Counted from the stretch's first letter, positions 34,949-44,115 are shown. The stretch is 49,878 nt of DNA from an uncultured Clostridia bacterium (GCA_947624905.1 CANQMI010000002.1:1-49878); one strand, 5' to 3'. The notes: a model not told the origin generated them from the letters alone. Made by a program: numbers and translations.

Positions 34949-36607
34949 ATGGCTAGTTGCTTAGGATTATATATAGAAGATAATATAATTAAATATGCAA
35001 AAGTATCAAAAGATAATGATATAATAAAAATTGATTCATTTGGTATAAAGTTTTACGATAAGCTAGAAGAAGCAATAGATCAAGTTATAGCTGAAACATA
35101 TAGCTATAAAACTCCGATTAGTATTAATAGCACAAATGAAAATTATAATTATTTTTATATATTTAATCTATTAAATAAAAAAGATATTCAAAGTTATGTA
35201 AAAACTGAATTTGAATCTATATGTTATGAAAATGAACAAAATGTAGATGTATTTGAAACAAGATACGTATTAGTAGATGACTTGAATGATAAAGAAAAGA
35301 TAAAAGCAATTCATATATCAACTAATAAGGGAGAACTTGAAAGAAGAATAAATATATTAGGTAAATATAAATTAACAACTGTAACACCTCTTGCATTTGA
35401 TTTATCAAATTTACTTGAAGTAAAAAATATCGGTAAAGCAGAAAATATTGCAATAGTCAATATAGAAGATTCAACAACAGTAACAACTATCATAGATCAA
35501 AAAATATACAACATTGATAAAATAGAAGAAGGAGTAGAAGCAATATTAAATAAGATAAATTCTAAAGAGAATTCTTATGCAAAAGCTTATGAAATATGCA
35601 AAAACTCTACAATATATACAAGTGAAGGAAAAGAACTCCAATATGAAGAAAATGCGTATTTAGACGATATTATGCCTACACTTTACAATATAGTTGGAAA
35701 AGTAAGAAAAATATTATTTGACAGTTTAAACAAAATAGATAAAGTTTATATAACAGGAACAGCTGCAGTTATAAATAATATAGACATATACTTCCAAGAA
35801 TATTTAGAAGATATAAAATGTGAAATATTAAGACCATACTTTATACATGCAGTAGGAACAGATATAAATATAAAAGATTATATAGAAGTAAACTCTGCAA
35901 TTGCAATAGCATTACAAGGACTTGGCGAAGGAATAAGAGGTATAAACTTTAGAAAAAATACTTTAACAGATAAATTACCAAGTTGGTTAACTATAGAAGT
36001 AGGCAGTGGAAAACCAGGAAAAACTAGCGAAATGCTAGAAAAATTAAATTTCAAATTTGACTTTAAAGATGCACTAACATTAGTTGAAAAAAATCTTATA
36101 AGAGGAGCCATTGCGATACTATTAATCATACTGATGTATGTTGCATTTTCTATGATTATAACATCTCAAATAGAAGATAAGAGAGAAGAAGTAGTTGCAT
36201 CAGTAATGGACTTACAAACCCAATTGTCATTGATAAATAATGATACTACAATGGCAAAAACAAAAACAGTTGAATATCAGAGATTAATACAAAATCTTGA
36301 AGAACAAAGTAAAGCAGATTCAGAAAATAAGAGATTAAAATATGCAATACCTACATTGTTAAACAAAATAATGTATACAATACCTGTTAATGTACAAATA
36401 ACTGAAATAAGCAATGAGGAAACAACTACAGAAACAGGAGATTTAAAAAATAAAATAACAATCATAGCAAGATCAAACAGAATTGAACAAATAAGTTTAT
36501 TTATTGAAAAACTTGAAAATGATGTAATACTTAAAAATGTAGTAAACGATACTTCACAAAATATAAATGGAGTAGTTGAAGTTAAAATAGAAGGAGAATT
36601 GCCATGA
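34949..36607 (+). CDS. PilM-PilN fusion, type IV pilus inner-membrane platform protein
   Basis: A 552-residue protein joining two normally separate subunits. Residues 1-about 345 resemble PilM, a cytoplasmic actin-like ATPase-fold protein: SCLGLYIEDNIIKYAKVS, ENIAIVNIEDSTTVTTI, KVYITGTAAVINNIDIYF and NSAIAIALQGLGEG. After a linker (about 345-380) comes a single transmembrane helix (about 381-405), then a coiled-coil-prone segment and a PilN-like external domain (about 440-552: LLNKIMYTIPVNVQITEISN, ARSNRIEQISLFIEKLE). PilM normally docks on the PilN N-terminal tail, so the fusion is structurally sensible. First gene of the pilus operon with AAAGGAG before ATG 34949; overlaps pilO by 4 bases. 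Confidence 0.85.
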   Translation: MASCLGLYIEDNIIKYAKVSKDNDIIKIDSFGIKFYDKLEEAIDQVIAETYSYKTPISINSTNENYNYFYIFNLLNKKDIQSYVKTEFESICYENEQNVDVFETRYVLVDDLNDKEKIKAIHISTNKGELERRINILGKYKLTTVTPLAFDLSNLLEVKNIGKAENIAIVNIEDSTTVTTIIDQKIYNIDKIEEGVEAILNKINSKENSYAKAYEICKNSTIYTSEGKELQYEENAYLDDIMPTLYNIVGKVRKILFDSLNKIDKVYITGTAAVINNIDIYFQEYLEDIKCEILRPYFIHAVGTDINIKDYIEVNSAIAIALQGLGEGIRGINFRKNTLTDKLPSWLTIEVGSGKPGKTSEMLEKLNFKFDFKDALTLVEKNLIRGAIAILLIILMYVAFSMIITSQIEDKREEVVASVMDLQTQLSLINNDTTMAKTKTVEYQRLIQNLEEQSKADSENKRLKYAIPTLLNKIMYTIPVNVQITEISNEETTTETGDLKNKITIIARSNRIEQISLFIEKLENDVILKNVVNDTSQNINGVVEVKIEGELP

Positions 36608-37323
36608 GAAAAATATTAATAATAGTTTTAATTGTAATTCTTCTATCAGCATTAGGATTTATGCTCGTTCAAGGATTAAAAATAGGAAACTGGGAAATTT
36701 TCTCAGTAAAGAGTATCATGGATAACAACAACAATCTTGATCAAGAACTTGCAACATTAAGTTATCTTATAGAAAATGACTATGAACTTGCTAAAACTAA
36801 TCTACAAAGAAGTATAACTGAGTTAAAGCAACAAAAACAAAACTATCAAGATAAATTGATATTTAGCACAGAAGAAGAAATAAAAGCTGCAAATAGAACT
36901 GAAGGGTATAAACTTGATTATTTATGGACTAAAATAGGTCTTTATGCAACAAAAAATAACTTAGAGTTAAAGGTAACAGTATCTAAAGTTACTGACGGAA
37001 GCACAAGCCCAGAACAAAAATATGATTTATATGATATAAAATTCACAGTAAATGGAGAATATATTCCAATTTCAGAATTTATTTATGCAATAGAAAATGA
37101 TTCGAATTTAGGATTTAAAATACAAGATTTCTTGTTAAAACCTTATTCAGAAACAAATATATTGCAAGCAACTTTTTCAATAAAGAATGTGTTACTTGAG
37201 AAGAAATCTATTTCAACAGTTCAACCTAGTACAGATACATCATCTTATACAGGACAAGACCAAACTCAAACTCAAACTCAAGCTCAAGCTCAAAACCAAA
37301 ATCAAAATCAAGTAACTCAATAA
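36604..37323 (+). CDS. pilO: PilO-like type IV pilus alignment protein
   Basis: A 239-residue bitopic protein: short N-terminus, one transmembrane helix (about 3-22), a helical coiled region (about 38-85, LDQELATLSYLIENDYELAKTNLQRS), a small alpha/beta domain (about 105-195: GLYATKNNLELKVTV, YDIKFTVNGEYIPISEFIYAIEND) and a Gln/Thr-rich tail. This is the PilO plan, and the position directly after PilM-PilN with a 4-base overlap supports it. It should dimerise with the PilN part in the membrane platform. Confidence 0.8.
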   Translation: MRKILIIVLIVILLSALGFMLVQGLKIGNWEIFSVKSIMDNNNNLDQELATLSYLIENDYELAKTNLQRSITELKQQKQNYQDKLIFSTEEEIKAANRTEGYKLDYLWTKIGLYATKNNLELKVTVSKVTDGSTSPEQKYDLYDIKFTVNGEYIPISEFIYAIENDSNLGFKIQDFLLKPYSETNILQATFSIKNVLLEKKSISTVQPSTDTSSYTGQDQTQTQTQAQAQNQNQNQVTQ

Positions 37324-37357
37324 TAGTTTATGCAAAGCAAGTAAGGAGGAAATACTG

Positions 37358-37771
37358 ATGATAAAATCGATAATAAAAGAAATCATTATAGTACTTTTAT
37401 TATTAGTTGCAGTAGTATTAGCATTGGGAGTTTTATTTTATGACTATATACCAATGAATAAAATAGTTCCAAGTGTGGCATCTTATACCACTTCAGAAGA
37501 AATAAAAAAAGAACTTGACGAAGAAAGTGGTAATGGTGGAGAAGATGGAAGCGGAGAACCTTTCACTTATCAAATCACATCACAGGATCTCAAGAACTAT
37601 GAAAAAACAAAAGATTATCAAAAAGGAAAATCAAATCCATTTTCAACTTATGAAAATATAGTACCAGATACAAATGATACAAATGGTATAACTAATACTA
37701 ATACTTCAGTAAATCCAAGCACAAATACACAAGGCGGAAGTACCTTCTACAATAGTACAGGTACAAAATAA
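37358..37771 (+). CDS. Single-pass membrane protein of the pilus operon, function unknown
   Basis: 137 residues: one N-terminal transmembrane helix (about 7-30), then a polar, disordered-looking external part with Gly/Glu-rich, KGKSNPFSTYE and Asn/Thr/Ser-rich segments. A good AAGGAGG lies about 8 bases before ATG 37358. Its place after PilO is where PilP sits in many operons, and the NPF segment recalls the conserved segment of PilP, but similarity is too slight to name it. It is probably a small platform or pilus-associated subunit. Confidence 0.75.
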   Translation: MIKSIIKEIIIVLLLLVAVVLALGVLFYDYIPMNKIVPSVASYTTSEEIKKELDEESGNGGEDGSGEPFTYQITSQDLKNYEKTKDYQKGKSNPFSTYENIVPDTNDTNGITNTNTSVNPSTNTQGGSTFYNSTGTK

Positions 37772-37777
37772 CATTAG

Positions 37778-37801
37778 TTATATTTATTTAAATAAATATA
37801 A
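37778..37801 (+). promoter_or_regulatory. Perfect 24-base palindrome before the pilin gene
   Basis: Twelve-base arms TTATATTTATTT / AAATAAATATAA with no spacer, followed by an A-run and a T-run (37807-37812) just before the pilin ribosome site AAGGAGGAG. It could be an operator or an AT-rich hairpin that sets relative pilin levels. Confidence 0.6.
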
Positions 37802-37827
37802 AAAAATTTTTTAAGGAGGAGTTTTTT

Positions 37828-38079
37828 ATGTTCAAAAGAGAAAGTGGTATTACATTAGTAGCACTAGTAATTACAATAATCATTTTAATTATCTTAGCTG
37901 CAGTTTCAATAACAACAGTTATGAAAAATGACTTATTTGGATTAGCAAAAACAGCTGCTGACAATTATCTTAAAGCTGGACAAGCAGAAAGCACATTACT
38001 TTCTGAATTAGTTTCAAACGTTACACTTCTTGAATCTGAATTAGATTCATGGCAAAAAACATTAAATCCAGGTTCATAG
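37828..38079 (+). CDS. Short type IV pilin-like protein (probable major pilin)
   Basis: An 83-residue prepilin: basic leader MFKRESG, then the class III N-terminal helix ITLVALVITIIILIILAAVSI, with cleavage expected after Gly7. The mature protein would be about 76 residues: the N-terminal helix plus a helical, Leu/Ser-rich tail and no room for a globular C-terminal domain. The conserved Glu5 of most pilins is replaced (ITLVA), common in clostridial class III signals. AAGGAGG before the ATG is the strongest ribosome site of the operon and the gene is framed by hairpins on both sides, both consistent with high expression as the major subunit. Confidence 0.82.
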   Translation: MFKRESGITLVALVITIIILIILAAVSITTVMKNDLFGLAKTAADNYLKAGQAESTLLSELVSNVTLLESELDSWQKTLNPGS

Positions 38080-38128
38080 TCAAAAAGAAGATAATTTTGT
38101 GAAATAAACTTTGTTGTGAAATTGATCA

Positions 38129-38180
38129 AAGTTACAACCGTAGGCATATACATTAGTAATATGTATATGCCTACAACTTT
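38129..38180 (+). promoter_or_regulatory. Strong hairpin downstream of the pilin gene
   Basis: Perfect 14-bp stem (38140-38153 with 38161-38174, loop of 7), plus an outer AAAGTT/AACTTT pairing. No T-run follows on either strand, so it is more likely an mRNA 3' stabiliser or processing site, letting the pilin transcript accumulate over the downstream genes, than a terminator. Confidence 0.6.
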
Positions 38181-38213
38181 AAAAAACAAGGAAGAATAAG
38201 AGGTGAAACTTGA

Positions 38214-38993
38214 ATGGAAATCTTTATATACATGATAATATTTATAATAGGAGCATTATTTGGAAGCTTTTGTACATTAGCAGTATATAGAATTCCATTA
38301 GGTGAAAATATCGTATATAAACATTCATTTTGCCCAAATTGCAAAGCAAAACTACAATTCAAGGATTTGATTCCAATTGTAAGTTATATAGCCCTAAGAG
38401 GTAAATGTTCACATTGTGGGGAAAAGATTAGAATAAGATATTTACTCTTAGAAGTTCTTTCAGGTCTTACATTTGTATTGTGTGCACTTTCACTTAGAAT
38501 GAATTTTTTGACAGTTGATATTAGAACTATAATATATTTCACATTATTTATCTTATATTTTGTAAGTTTATTTATCATAGCAGGAATTGATCAAGAAAAA
38601 ATGCAGATACAAAAATCTGTACTTATATTTGGCATGGTTTTATCTTGTATCTATATGATATATGTATGTCTAGAAAATGCAAATGTGCAATCTATATATA
38701 CATATATTATATATTTAATATCAATAATTGTATTGCTAGTTGTTAATATAGTTATTATGAAAAAGAAATCTTACGAAAATTATACAATACAGATACTACT
38801 TTTGAGTATGTATATGATGATATTTTCAACTTCAGCATTATTTTATATAACAGCTATTTTTGCTTTAATTGGCATTCTAATTGCAAATTTGAACAAAAAA
38901 CAAAAACCTGTGCCAATCGGATTTTATTTATGTGTATCAAATATTATTGTAATAATAGCATACAATTTCTTATGTAATTGGGTGATAAAATGA
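38214..38993 (+). CDS. Prepilin peptidase-like protein (A24/PilD family) lacking the GxGD motif
   Basis: A 259-residue polytopic membrane protein. The N-terminal part is typical PilD: FIIGALFGSFCTLAVYRIP, a zinc-binding CPNC...CSHC pair (about residues 41-69) and RIRYLLLEVLSG. The first catalytic aspartate is present (AGIDQEKMQIQ, about residue 125). The second should lie in a GxGD motif before a LL-A segment; here the aligned region reads KKSYENYTIQILLLSM with no Gly-Gly-Asp. The rest follows the family (PVPIGFYLCVSN). It may be inactive as a protease, or use an unusual acid. AGGTGA 7 bases before ATG 38214; overlaps the next start. Confidence 0.82.
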   Translation: MEIFIYMIIFIIGALFGSFCTLAVYRIPLGENIVYKHSFCPNCKAKLQFKDLIPIVSYIALRGKCSHCGEKIRIRYLLLEVLSGLTFVLCALSLRMNFLTVDIRTIIYFTLFILYFVSLFIIAGIDQEKMQIQKSVLIFGMVLSCIYMIYVCLENANVQSIYTYIIYLISIIVLLVVNIVIMKKKSYENYTIQILLLSMYMMIFSTSALFYITAIFALIGILIANLNKKQKPVPIGFYLCVSNIIVIIAYNFLCNWVIK

Positions 38994-39436
38994 CTATAAA
39001 TTTAAAAAGTAATAAAGGATTTACAATTGCAGATTCTGGTATAGCAATGCTGATTGCAGTTTTATTAGCCACAATCTTGAATTCAATATTTTATAATGTA
39101 TATTTAAATGTTCAAGAATCAAGAAGAACAGCAACAGCATTGAACTATTCAGTAGATTTATTTGAAAGTATAGGCCAAAAAGACTTCCAAGAAATTACAC
39201 CAACATATTCATTATTTGATATATTTCCACAATCAGAAATCGAAGAAAAAGGTATAAGTGATACAGATGGAACTGTTACAGTAAATTTAAAAACTTATAC
39301 TATGAGTGTAAAAATTGAAAATTATAAAAACTGCGATAAGATAAAAATAATTACATTAAAAGTAGATTATCCAGTTTCAAGAAAAAATTCAGAAAGTTTT
39401 GAATTACAAAGAATAAAAGTTGAAGAGGAGATATAA
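38990..39436 (+). CDS. Pseudopilin-like protein 1
   Basis: A 148-residue protein with a type IV prepilin N-terminus: NLKSNKG-FTIADSGIAMLIAVLLATILN, cleavage expected after the Gly. A small alpha/beta domain follows. The frame opens at TTG 38978, but GGTGA at 38981-38985 and the ATGA overlap with the prepilin-peptidase stop point to ATG 38990. The stop overlaps the next ATG by one base. Probably a minor pilin that primes or tips the fibre. Confidence 0.8.
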   Translation: MTINLKSNKGFTIADSGIAMLIAVLLATILNSIFYNVYLNVQESRRTATALNYSVDLFESIGQKDFQEITPTYSLFDIFPQSEIEEKGISDTDGTVTVNLKTYTMSVKIENYKNCDKIKIITLKVDYPVSRKNSESFELQRIKVEEEI

Positions 39437-39849
39437 TGGAAAAAGAAAAAGGCATAACATTAATTTCTTTAATTATGTATATAGTTTTATTGACATTTGC
39501 ATTAGTTATCGTAATAAACGTTACGTCGTCTTTGTACTACAATTTAGGCCAGATTGATAGCGACTCACAAGCCGAAGTTAGTATGGCCAAGATTAATATG
39601 TTTATCTTGAGTGATATAAAAGGCAAAGGAACAATAATCTCAGATGCTGATTCTGACTCTTTTGTATTATGTAATGGAAAAACGCTTGAAAACATAACTT
39701 ATTCAGTAAAAAATGAAGTATTATATAGAAATAAAGTAAAGATATGTGATAATATCACGGACATTAATGTTGAAACTAGCGACAATAGTATGCAGATTTA
39801 TTTAAAAATAGGTGAGTATTCAAAAACAGTTAATTATATAATAGAATAA
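39436..39849 (+). CDS. Pseudopilin-like protein 2
   Basis: A 137-residue protein with prepilin N-terminus MEKEKG-ITLISLIMYIVLLTFALVIVI, followed by a short helix and a beta-rich domain (SFVLCNGKTLENITYSV, MQIYLKIGEYSK). Two cysteines could form a disulphide. Start ATG 39436 overlaps the preceding TAA by one base, with GAGGAGA just upstream, so both minor pilins are made together. Confidence 0.8.
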   Translation: MEKEKGITLISLIMYIVLLTFALVIVINVTSSLYYNLGQIDSDSQAEVSMAKINMFILSDIKGKGTIISDADSDSFVLCNGKTLENITYSVKNEVLYRNKVKICDNITDINVETSDNSMQIYLKIGEYSKTVNYIIE

Positions 39850-39915
39850 TATAAAATAACAAATAATAATAGAGAATCAAGACATATGGGCAATGAAAAC
39901 AAAGGAGGGAAAATA

Positions 39916-41544
39916 ATGGACACAAGAAGAAGACAACCAATAGGAATAGAATTAGTAAAAAGAGGAATTTTGACAGAAGATCAAATTCAGACAGCATTGG
40001 ATTATCAGAAGGCACATCCTAAAGAAAAACTAGGTGATATTATTCATACTTTGAAATTGTGCAATGATTATCAATTATTAAATGCAATAGGCGAAATTTT
40101 TGGAGAAAAAACAATGATGATAACCGCACAAGATGTAAAAGTCCAAATGGAAGATTATGTGTCATTGGATGTTTTAAGAAAAAATAATGCAGTATTATTT
40201 GATATAGAAGAAGGAAGAGCTAAAGTTTGTTTTGCAGATACTGCAAATGGAAGAGCTATAGATACTCTTAGACTATTACTTCTAAACAGAGGATTAATTA
40301 TGGATAAATATATTAGTTTTAAAACTAATATAGAAGACGTATTAAATAATTTCTCTGGAAAAGTCATGGATAATATAAATCAGGGAACAGATATAACTTC
40401 TATGATTGATAGTATTATCAAGACAGGAATGGATAGAAGAGCGAGTGATATACACTTTGAACCAATGGAAGACAAAGTAAGAATACGTTATAGAATAGAT
40501 GGACAATTATTTGATATCGCAGACATTGCAAAAGATAAGCAAGCTCAAATAGTAGGAAGATTAAAGGCAATATCAAATATGCATCAAGAAAAACAGGAAT
40601 CACAGGATGGAAGAATTATAATATATCCAAACTACAATATTCGTGTGTCATCACAGAAAAACGTATATGGTGAAAAATTCGTTTTGAGATTACTCAAGAA
40701 AAATGCTGATGTACAAGAAATATTTGAATTAGGTTTCCCAAAAGATGAAAAATTAGTAAAAGATAGTTTTGATAAAAGAAATAGTATAACTATAATCGCA
40801 GCACCTACTGGAGAAGGAAAAACAACTACATTATATAGTGTAGTACAAGCTTTAAATAGACCAGAAATAAATATTACAACAATAGAGGACCCAGTTGAAA
40901 TAAGAATTCCAGGACTTAACCAAATAGAAATAGATGCAAAATCTACATTTATTGATTCTTTAAGAACAGTATTAAGACAAGACCCTGATGTTATACTTGT
41001 TGGAGAAATAAGAGATAAAGAAACAGCAGAGATAGCTATGCAAGCAGGTCAAACAGGACACTATGTATTATCAACAATACACACAATTGATGCAATAGAG
41101 GTAATAACAAGACTTCGTAAAATGGATGTATCTAACTATGATATATCAAGTACAATTGCAACTACAATATCACAGAGATTAGTAAGAAGATTATGCCCAG
41201 ATTGTGCAAAAGAAAGAGATTTTACTGATGAGGAAAAAGCATTTATTAATTCAATAGGAGAAAAATACGGAGTAAAATTTGATTTGGCAGGAAAGAAAAC
41301 ATTTGATGCAGTTGGATGTAATAAATGCAATGGAGTTGGATATTATGGCAGAATAGGTGTATTCGAAGTTTTGATTTTAGATGATAAAATAAGAGAATTA
41401 ATATCACAAGGAGAATCAACATTAAAAATTAAAGAGCAAGCATTACAAGGAAGTTATAAGCCATTAATAGTAGATGGAATTAATAAAGTATTGAGCGGTA
41501 TTACGAACTTAGACGAGTTAAATAGAAAATTACGTATTTATTAG
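39916..41544 (+). CDS. pilB: Type IV pilus extension ATPase PilB
   Basis: Hexameric cytoplasmic ATPase driving pilus assembly. The frame opens at ATG 39886, but AAAGGAGG (39901-39908) is placed for ATG 39916, giving 542 residues. N-terminal MshEN/T2SSE_N domain (GIELVKRGILTEDQIQTALDYQ). Walker A APTGEGKTTT at about 296-305, Asp-box (NITTIEDPVE), Walker B DPDVILVGEIRD from D356, His-box (GHYVLSTIHT), and a tetracysteine zinc site (CPDC...GCNKC from about 427), all expected of PilB rather than PilT. Followed 19 bases later by pilT. Confidence 0.95.
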   Translation: MDTRRRQPIGIELVKRGILTEDQIQTALDYQKAHPKEKLGDIIHTLKLCNDYQLLNAIGEIFGEKTMMITAQDVKVQMEDYVSLDVLRKNNAVLFDIEEGRAKVCFADTANGRAIDTLRLLLLNRGLIMDKYISFKTNIEDVLNNFSGKVMDNINQGTDITSMIDSIIKTGMDRRASDIHFEPMEDKVRIRYRIDGQLFDIADIAKDKQAQIVGRLKAISNMHQEKQESQDGRIIIYPNYNIRVSSQKNVYGEKFVLRLLKKNADVQEIFELGFPKDEKLVKDSFDKRNSITIIAAPTGEGKTTTLYSVVQALNRPEINITTIEDPVEIRIPGLNQIEIDAKSTFIDSLRTVLRQDPDVILVGEIRDKETAEIAMQAGQTGHYVLSTIHTIDAIEVITRLRKMDVSNYDISSTIATTISQRLVRRLCPDCAKERDFTDEEKAFINSIGEKYGVKFDLAGKKTFDAVGCNKCNGVGYYGRIGVFEVLILDDKIRELISQGESTLKIKEQALQGSYKPLIVDGINKVLSGITNLDELNRKLRIY

Positions 41545-41563
41545 AAATTTGGAGGAAATGAAA

Positions 41564-42661
41564 ATGGTTCATATGAATAAAATTTTGGATGAAGCAATCA
41601 AGAAAGGGGCATCAGATGTACACTTGATATGCGGATTGAAACCAATGCTAAGAATACTAAGAGAATTGGTAGAAATAGAATCAGAAGATGTTCTTGCTGA
41701 AGATGATATGACAGAAATATATGATTATTTTATAAGAGGAAATATAGATAAAGACAAAATATTTAATGAAACAAGAAAACTTGATATGTCTTATGAATAT
41801 GAGGATATCAGATTGAGGGTTAATATATCGCTTTCAAATGATATACCATTATTTACATTGAGATTGATAAGAGGAGAACTTCCACCTTATGAATCATTAG
41901 GAATACCAGAAATTGTAAGGACAATAATTAATCAACCACAAGGCTTGATATTAGTTACAGGAAAAACAAACTCAGGAAAAACTACAACATTAAATGCCTT
42001 GATAAATGAAATAAATGAAACAAAAAATAAAAAGATATTAACATTGGAAAACCCAGTTGAGTACAGACATACCTCAAAAAAATCTGTAATAGTACAAAAA
42101 GAGATAGGTATTGGAAATGACTCATTAACATTTAGCGACGGTGTTAAAAACTCATTAAGAGAGGACTGCGATATAGTTGTTATAGGAGAGATAAGAGATA
42201 GAGAAACTATGGATGCAGCAATTGAAACAGCAGAATCTGGACACTTAGTAATAGGAACTCTTCACACAAAATCTTGTGCAGAAACTTTGGACAGAATGAT
42301 AAACTTCTATGATATAAGGGATCAAGCAAGTATAAAATATCTAATCGCATCTCTATTAAAACTTGTTTTATCTCAAAGACTTTTAAAAGCATTGGATGGA
42401 AAACTAGCATTAGTTCCAGAAGTAATGGTCGTAGATAATATAGTTGCCGGACTTATAAGAAAGGAAAAATTAGGAGTTTCAGAGGTAGAAGATGCAATTC
42501 AAAGTGGATTGGATAAAGGAAATATAAGCTTGATAAATTCACTAGCAAAACTATTCGTAGAAGATAGAATATCTCTTGAACAAGCAAAATCTCAAATAGA
42601 AGAAAAGAATATAGAAATATTAAATAGAACAATCATGCAAATGAAGATTAAAAAACAATAA
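41564..42661 (+). CDS. pilT: Type IV pilus retraction ATPase PilT
   Basis: Hexameric ATPase for pilus retraction. GGAGG at 41551-41555 points to ATG 41564 (the frame is open from TTG 41549), giving 365 residues. N-terminal PAS-like region (KKGASDVHLICGLKPMLRI), Walker A GKTNSGKTTT (133-142), Asp-box LTLENPVEY, Walker B DCDIVVIGEIRDRE, His-box ESGHLVIGTLHTKS. The usual AIRNLI motif of PilT is not obvious near the C-terminus (NSLAKLFVEDRISLEQA). There is no tetracysteine zinc site, separating it from PilB. Its presence predicts retractable, possibly twitching pili. Confidence 0.92.
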   Translation: MVHMNKILDEAIKKGASDVHLICGLKPMLRILRELVEIESEDVLAEDDMTEIYDYFIRGNIDKDKIFNETRKLDMSYEYEDIRLRVNISLSNDIPLFTLRLIRGELPPYESLGIPEIVRTIINQPQGLILVTGKTNSGKTTTLNALINEINETKNKKILTLENPVEYRHTSKKSVIVQKEIGIGNDSLTFSDGVKNSLREDCDIVVIGEIRDRETMDAAIETAESGHLVIGTLHTKSCAETLDRMINFYDIRDQASIKYLIASLLKLVLSQRLLKALDGKLALVPEVMVVDNIVAGLIRKEKLGVSEVEDAIQSGLDKGNISLINSLAKLFVEDRISLEQAKSQIEEKNIEILNRTIMQMKIKKQ

Positions 42662-42684
42662 TTCCTTGAAAAGGAGGTATAAAA

Positions 42685-44034
42685 ATGCCAGTATACAGAT
42701 ATAGAGCATTGACTGAAAATGGTGCAATAGTCACGAATGTTATAGAAGAAGGCTCAAAGTATTTAGTAATCAAAAAACTAAAAAGAAATAACTTGATACC
42801 AATAAATGTAGATAAGTCATTGCAAAGGGCAAAAACAAAAAGAACTGTAAGAAGGAATACAAGTGATATTAGTGAAGTGCTAAAAGATGTAGATACTACC
42901 AGTCTTATACAAAATAGAGAAAGAAATAAAACATCATATTTTGATAAGATATACTACAGTATAACTAAAACAGAAAGAATCACATCAAGGGATATCATAA
43001 TATTTACACAAAATTTCTACTTGCTCAAAAAAGCAAACTTCAATAATATCCATGCACTTAATACAATCATCCAGAGTACAGAAAATTATTCTTTTAGATC
43101 TATACTTGAAGATATACTTGCAGGTGTAGAAGCGGGAGAAAATATGTATACAACTATGGAATATTATGAAAATGTATTTCCATATTTGTATATAAACATG
43201 ATCAAGGTTGGAGAGCTATCAGGAAACTTGACGACATCACTTGAACAAGCAGTAAAATACTTAGAGGATTCTGACTATTTAAATAGAACATTAAGATCAA
43301 TCTTGATACCAAACTTAGCTCAGTTCTTTTTCTTATTAATAATGTTAGTAGCAGGAACTCTAATAGCAATACCTACAATTCAGGACTTATACACAAATAT
43401 AGGTTCAGATGCAGAATTGCCAGCAATAAGTATTTGGTTTTCAAATGTACTGAAAGTAATAATGAAATATTGGTACCTGCCTACGATTACAATTGCAGGA
43501 ATAGTCTTTGGAATTATATTTTATATTAATACACCAAAGGGAAAATATAATTTCCACTACTTTAAATATAAGATGCCAGTATTTGGAAAATTAATATTTG
43601 CGATTGACTTTTCAAGAATAATGCAAGCCATGCTTTTGAATTTAAGAAGTGGTATGAGAATACAGGAATCATTGGAAATTGCAAAGAACGTGTCTAAAAA
43701 CTACGTTATGCTATCAGTTATAGAGTCTTCAATAAACAATATATTAATAGGACAATCATGGATAGAGCCATTTGAAAGATCAGGATTAACATCTCCTATG
43801 ATGACCGAAATGTTAAAAATAGGTATGAACACTGACTTGGCTGAAATGATAGAAAAATTACTTGAATATATGGAAATAGATATCAAGAATCTATTAGACA
43901 AGACAATAAAAGTATTACCTCAAATAGTTTATGCAATAGTTGGTATGGTATTAATATTCTTCGTATTAGTTGTATTAGTACCTTGTCTAGAGGTATATAT
44001 GGGAACATTCTTGATCTCTGCATACTTGGAATAG
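42685..44034 (+). CDS. pilC: Type IV pilus inner-membrane protein PilC
   Basis: A 449-residue platform protein of the T2SSF family. The N-terminus PVYRYRALTENGAIVTNVIEEGS is the usual short domain, followed by a basic linker and two T2SSF domains. The first (about 100-230) contains FTQNFYLLKKANFNNIHALNTI and YINMIKVGELSGNL; the second (about 300-430) contains FSRIMQAMLLNLRSGMRIQESLEIA. Hydrophobic helices lie at about 210-235, 265-285 and 420-445. AAAGGAGG about 10 bases before ATG 42685. Last gene of the operon; a strong terminator follows. Confidence 0.93.
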   Translation: MPVYRYRALTENGAIVTNVIEEGSKYLVIKKLKRNNLIPINVDKSLQRAKTKRTVRRNTSDISEVLKDVDTTSLIQNRERNKTSYFDKIYYSITKTERITSRDIIIFTQNFYLLKKANFNNIHALNTIIQSTENYSFRSILEDILAGVEAGENMYTTMEYYENVFPYLYINMIKVGELSGNLTTSLEQAVKYLEDSDYLNRTLRSILIPNLAQFFFLLIMLVAGTLIAIPTIQDLYTNIGSDAELPAISIWFSNVLKVIMKYWYLPTITIAGIVFGIIFYINTPKGKYNFHYFKYKMPVFGKLIFAIDFSRIMQAMLLNLRSGMRIQESLEIAKNVSKNYVMLSVIESSINNILIGQSWIEPFERSGLTSPMMTEMLKIGMNTDLAEMIEKLLEYMEIDIKNLLDKTIKVLPQIVYAIVGMVLIFFVLVVLVPCLEVYMGTFLISAYLE

Positions 44035-44053
44035 AATAATATAAATAAAAAAG

Positions 44054-44097
44054 AACAATAATATTTATATCCAATAAATATTATTGTTTTTTTTTTT
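44054..44097 (+). terminator. Intrinsic terminator of the pilus operon
   Basis: Perfect 14-bp stem (44054-44067 with 44075-44088), loop of 7, running into a T-run of about 13 (44085-44097). Confidence 0.9.
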
Positions 44098-44115
44098 GAA
44101 TTTAATTTAAAAAAG

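Noticed and set aside
37261..37320. CAAACT/CAAAAT repeats at the end of pilO as an element
   Set aside because: They encode a low-complexity Gln/Thr/Asn tail in frame and show no other structure.
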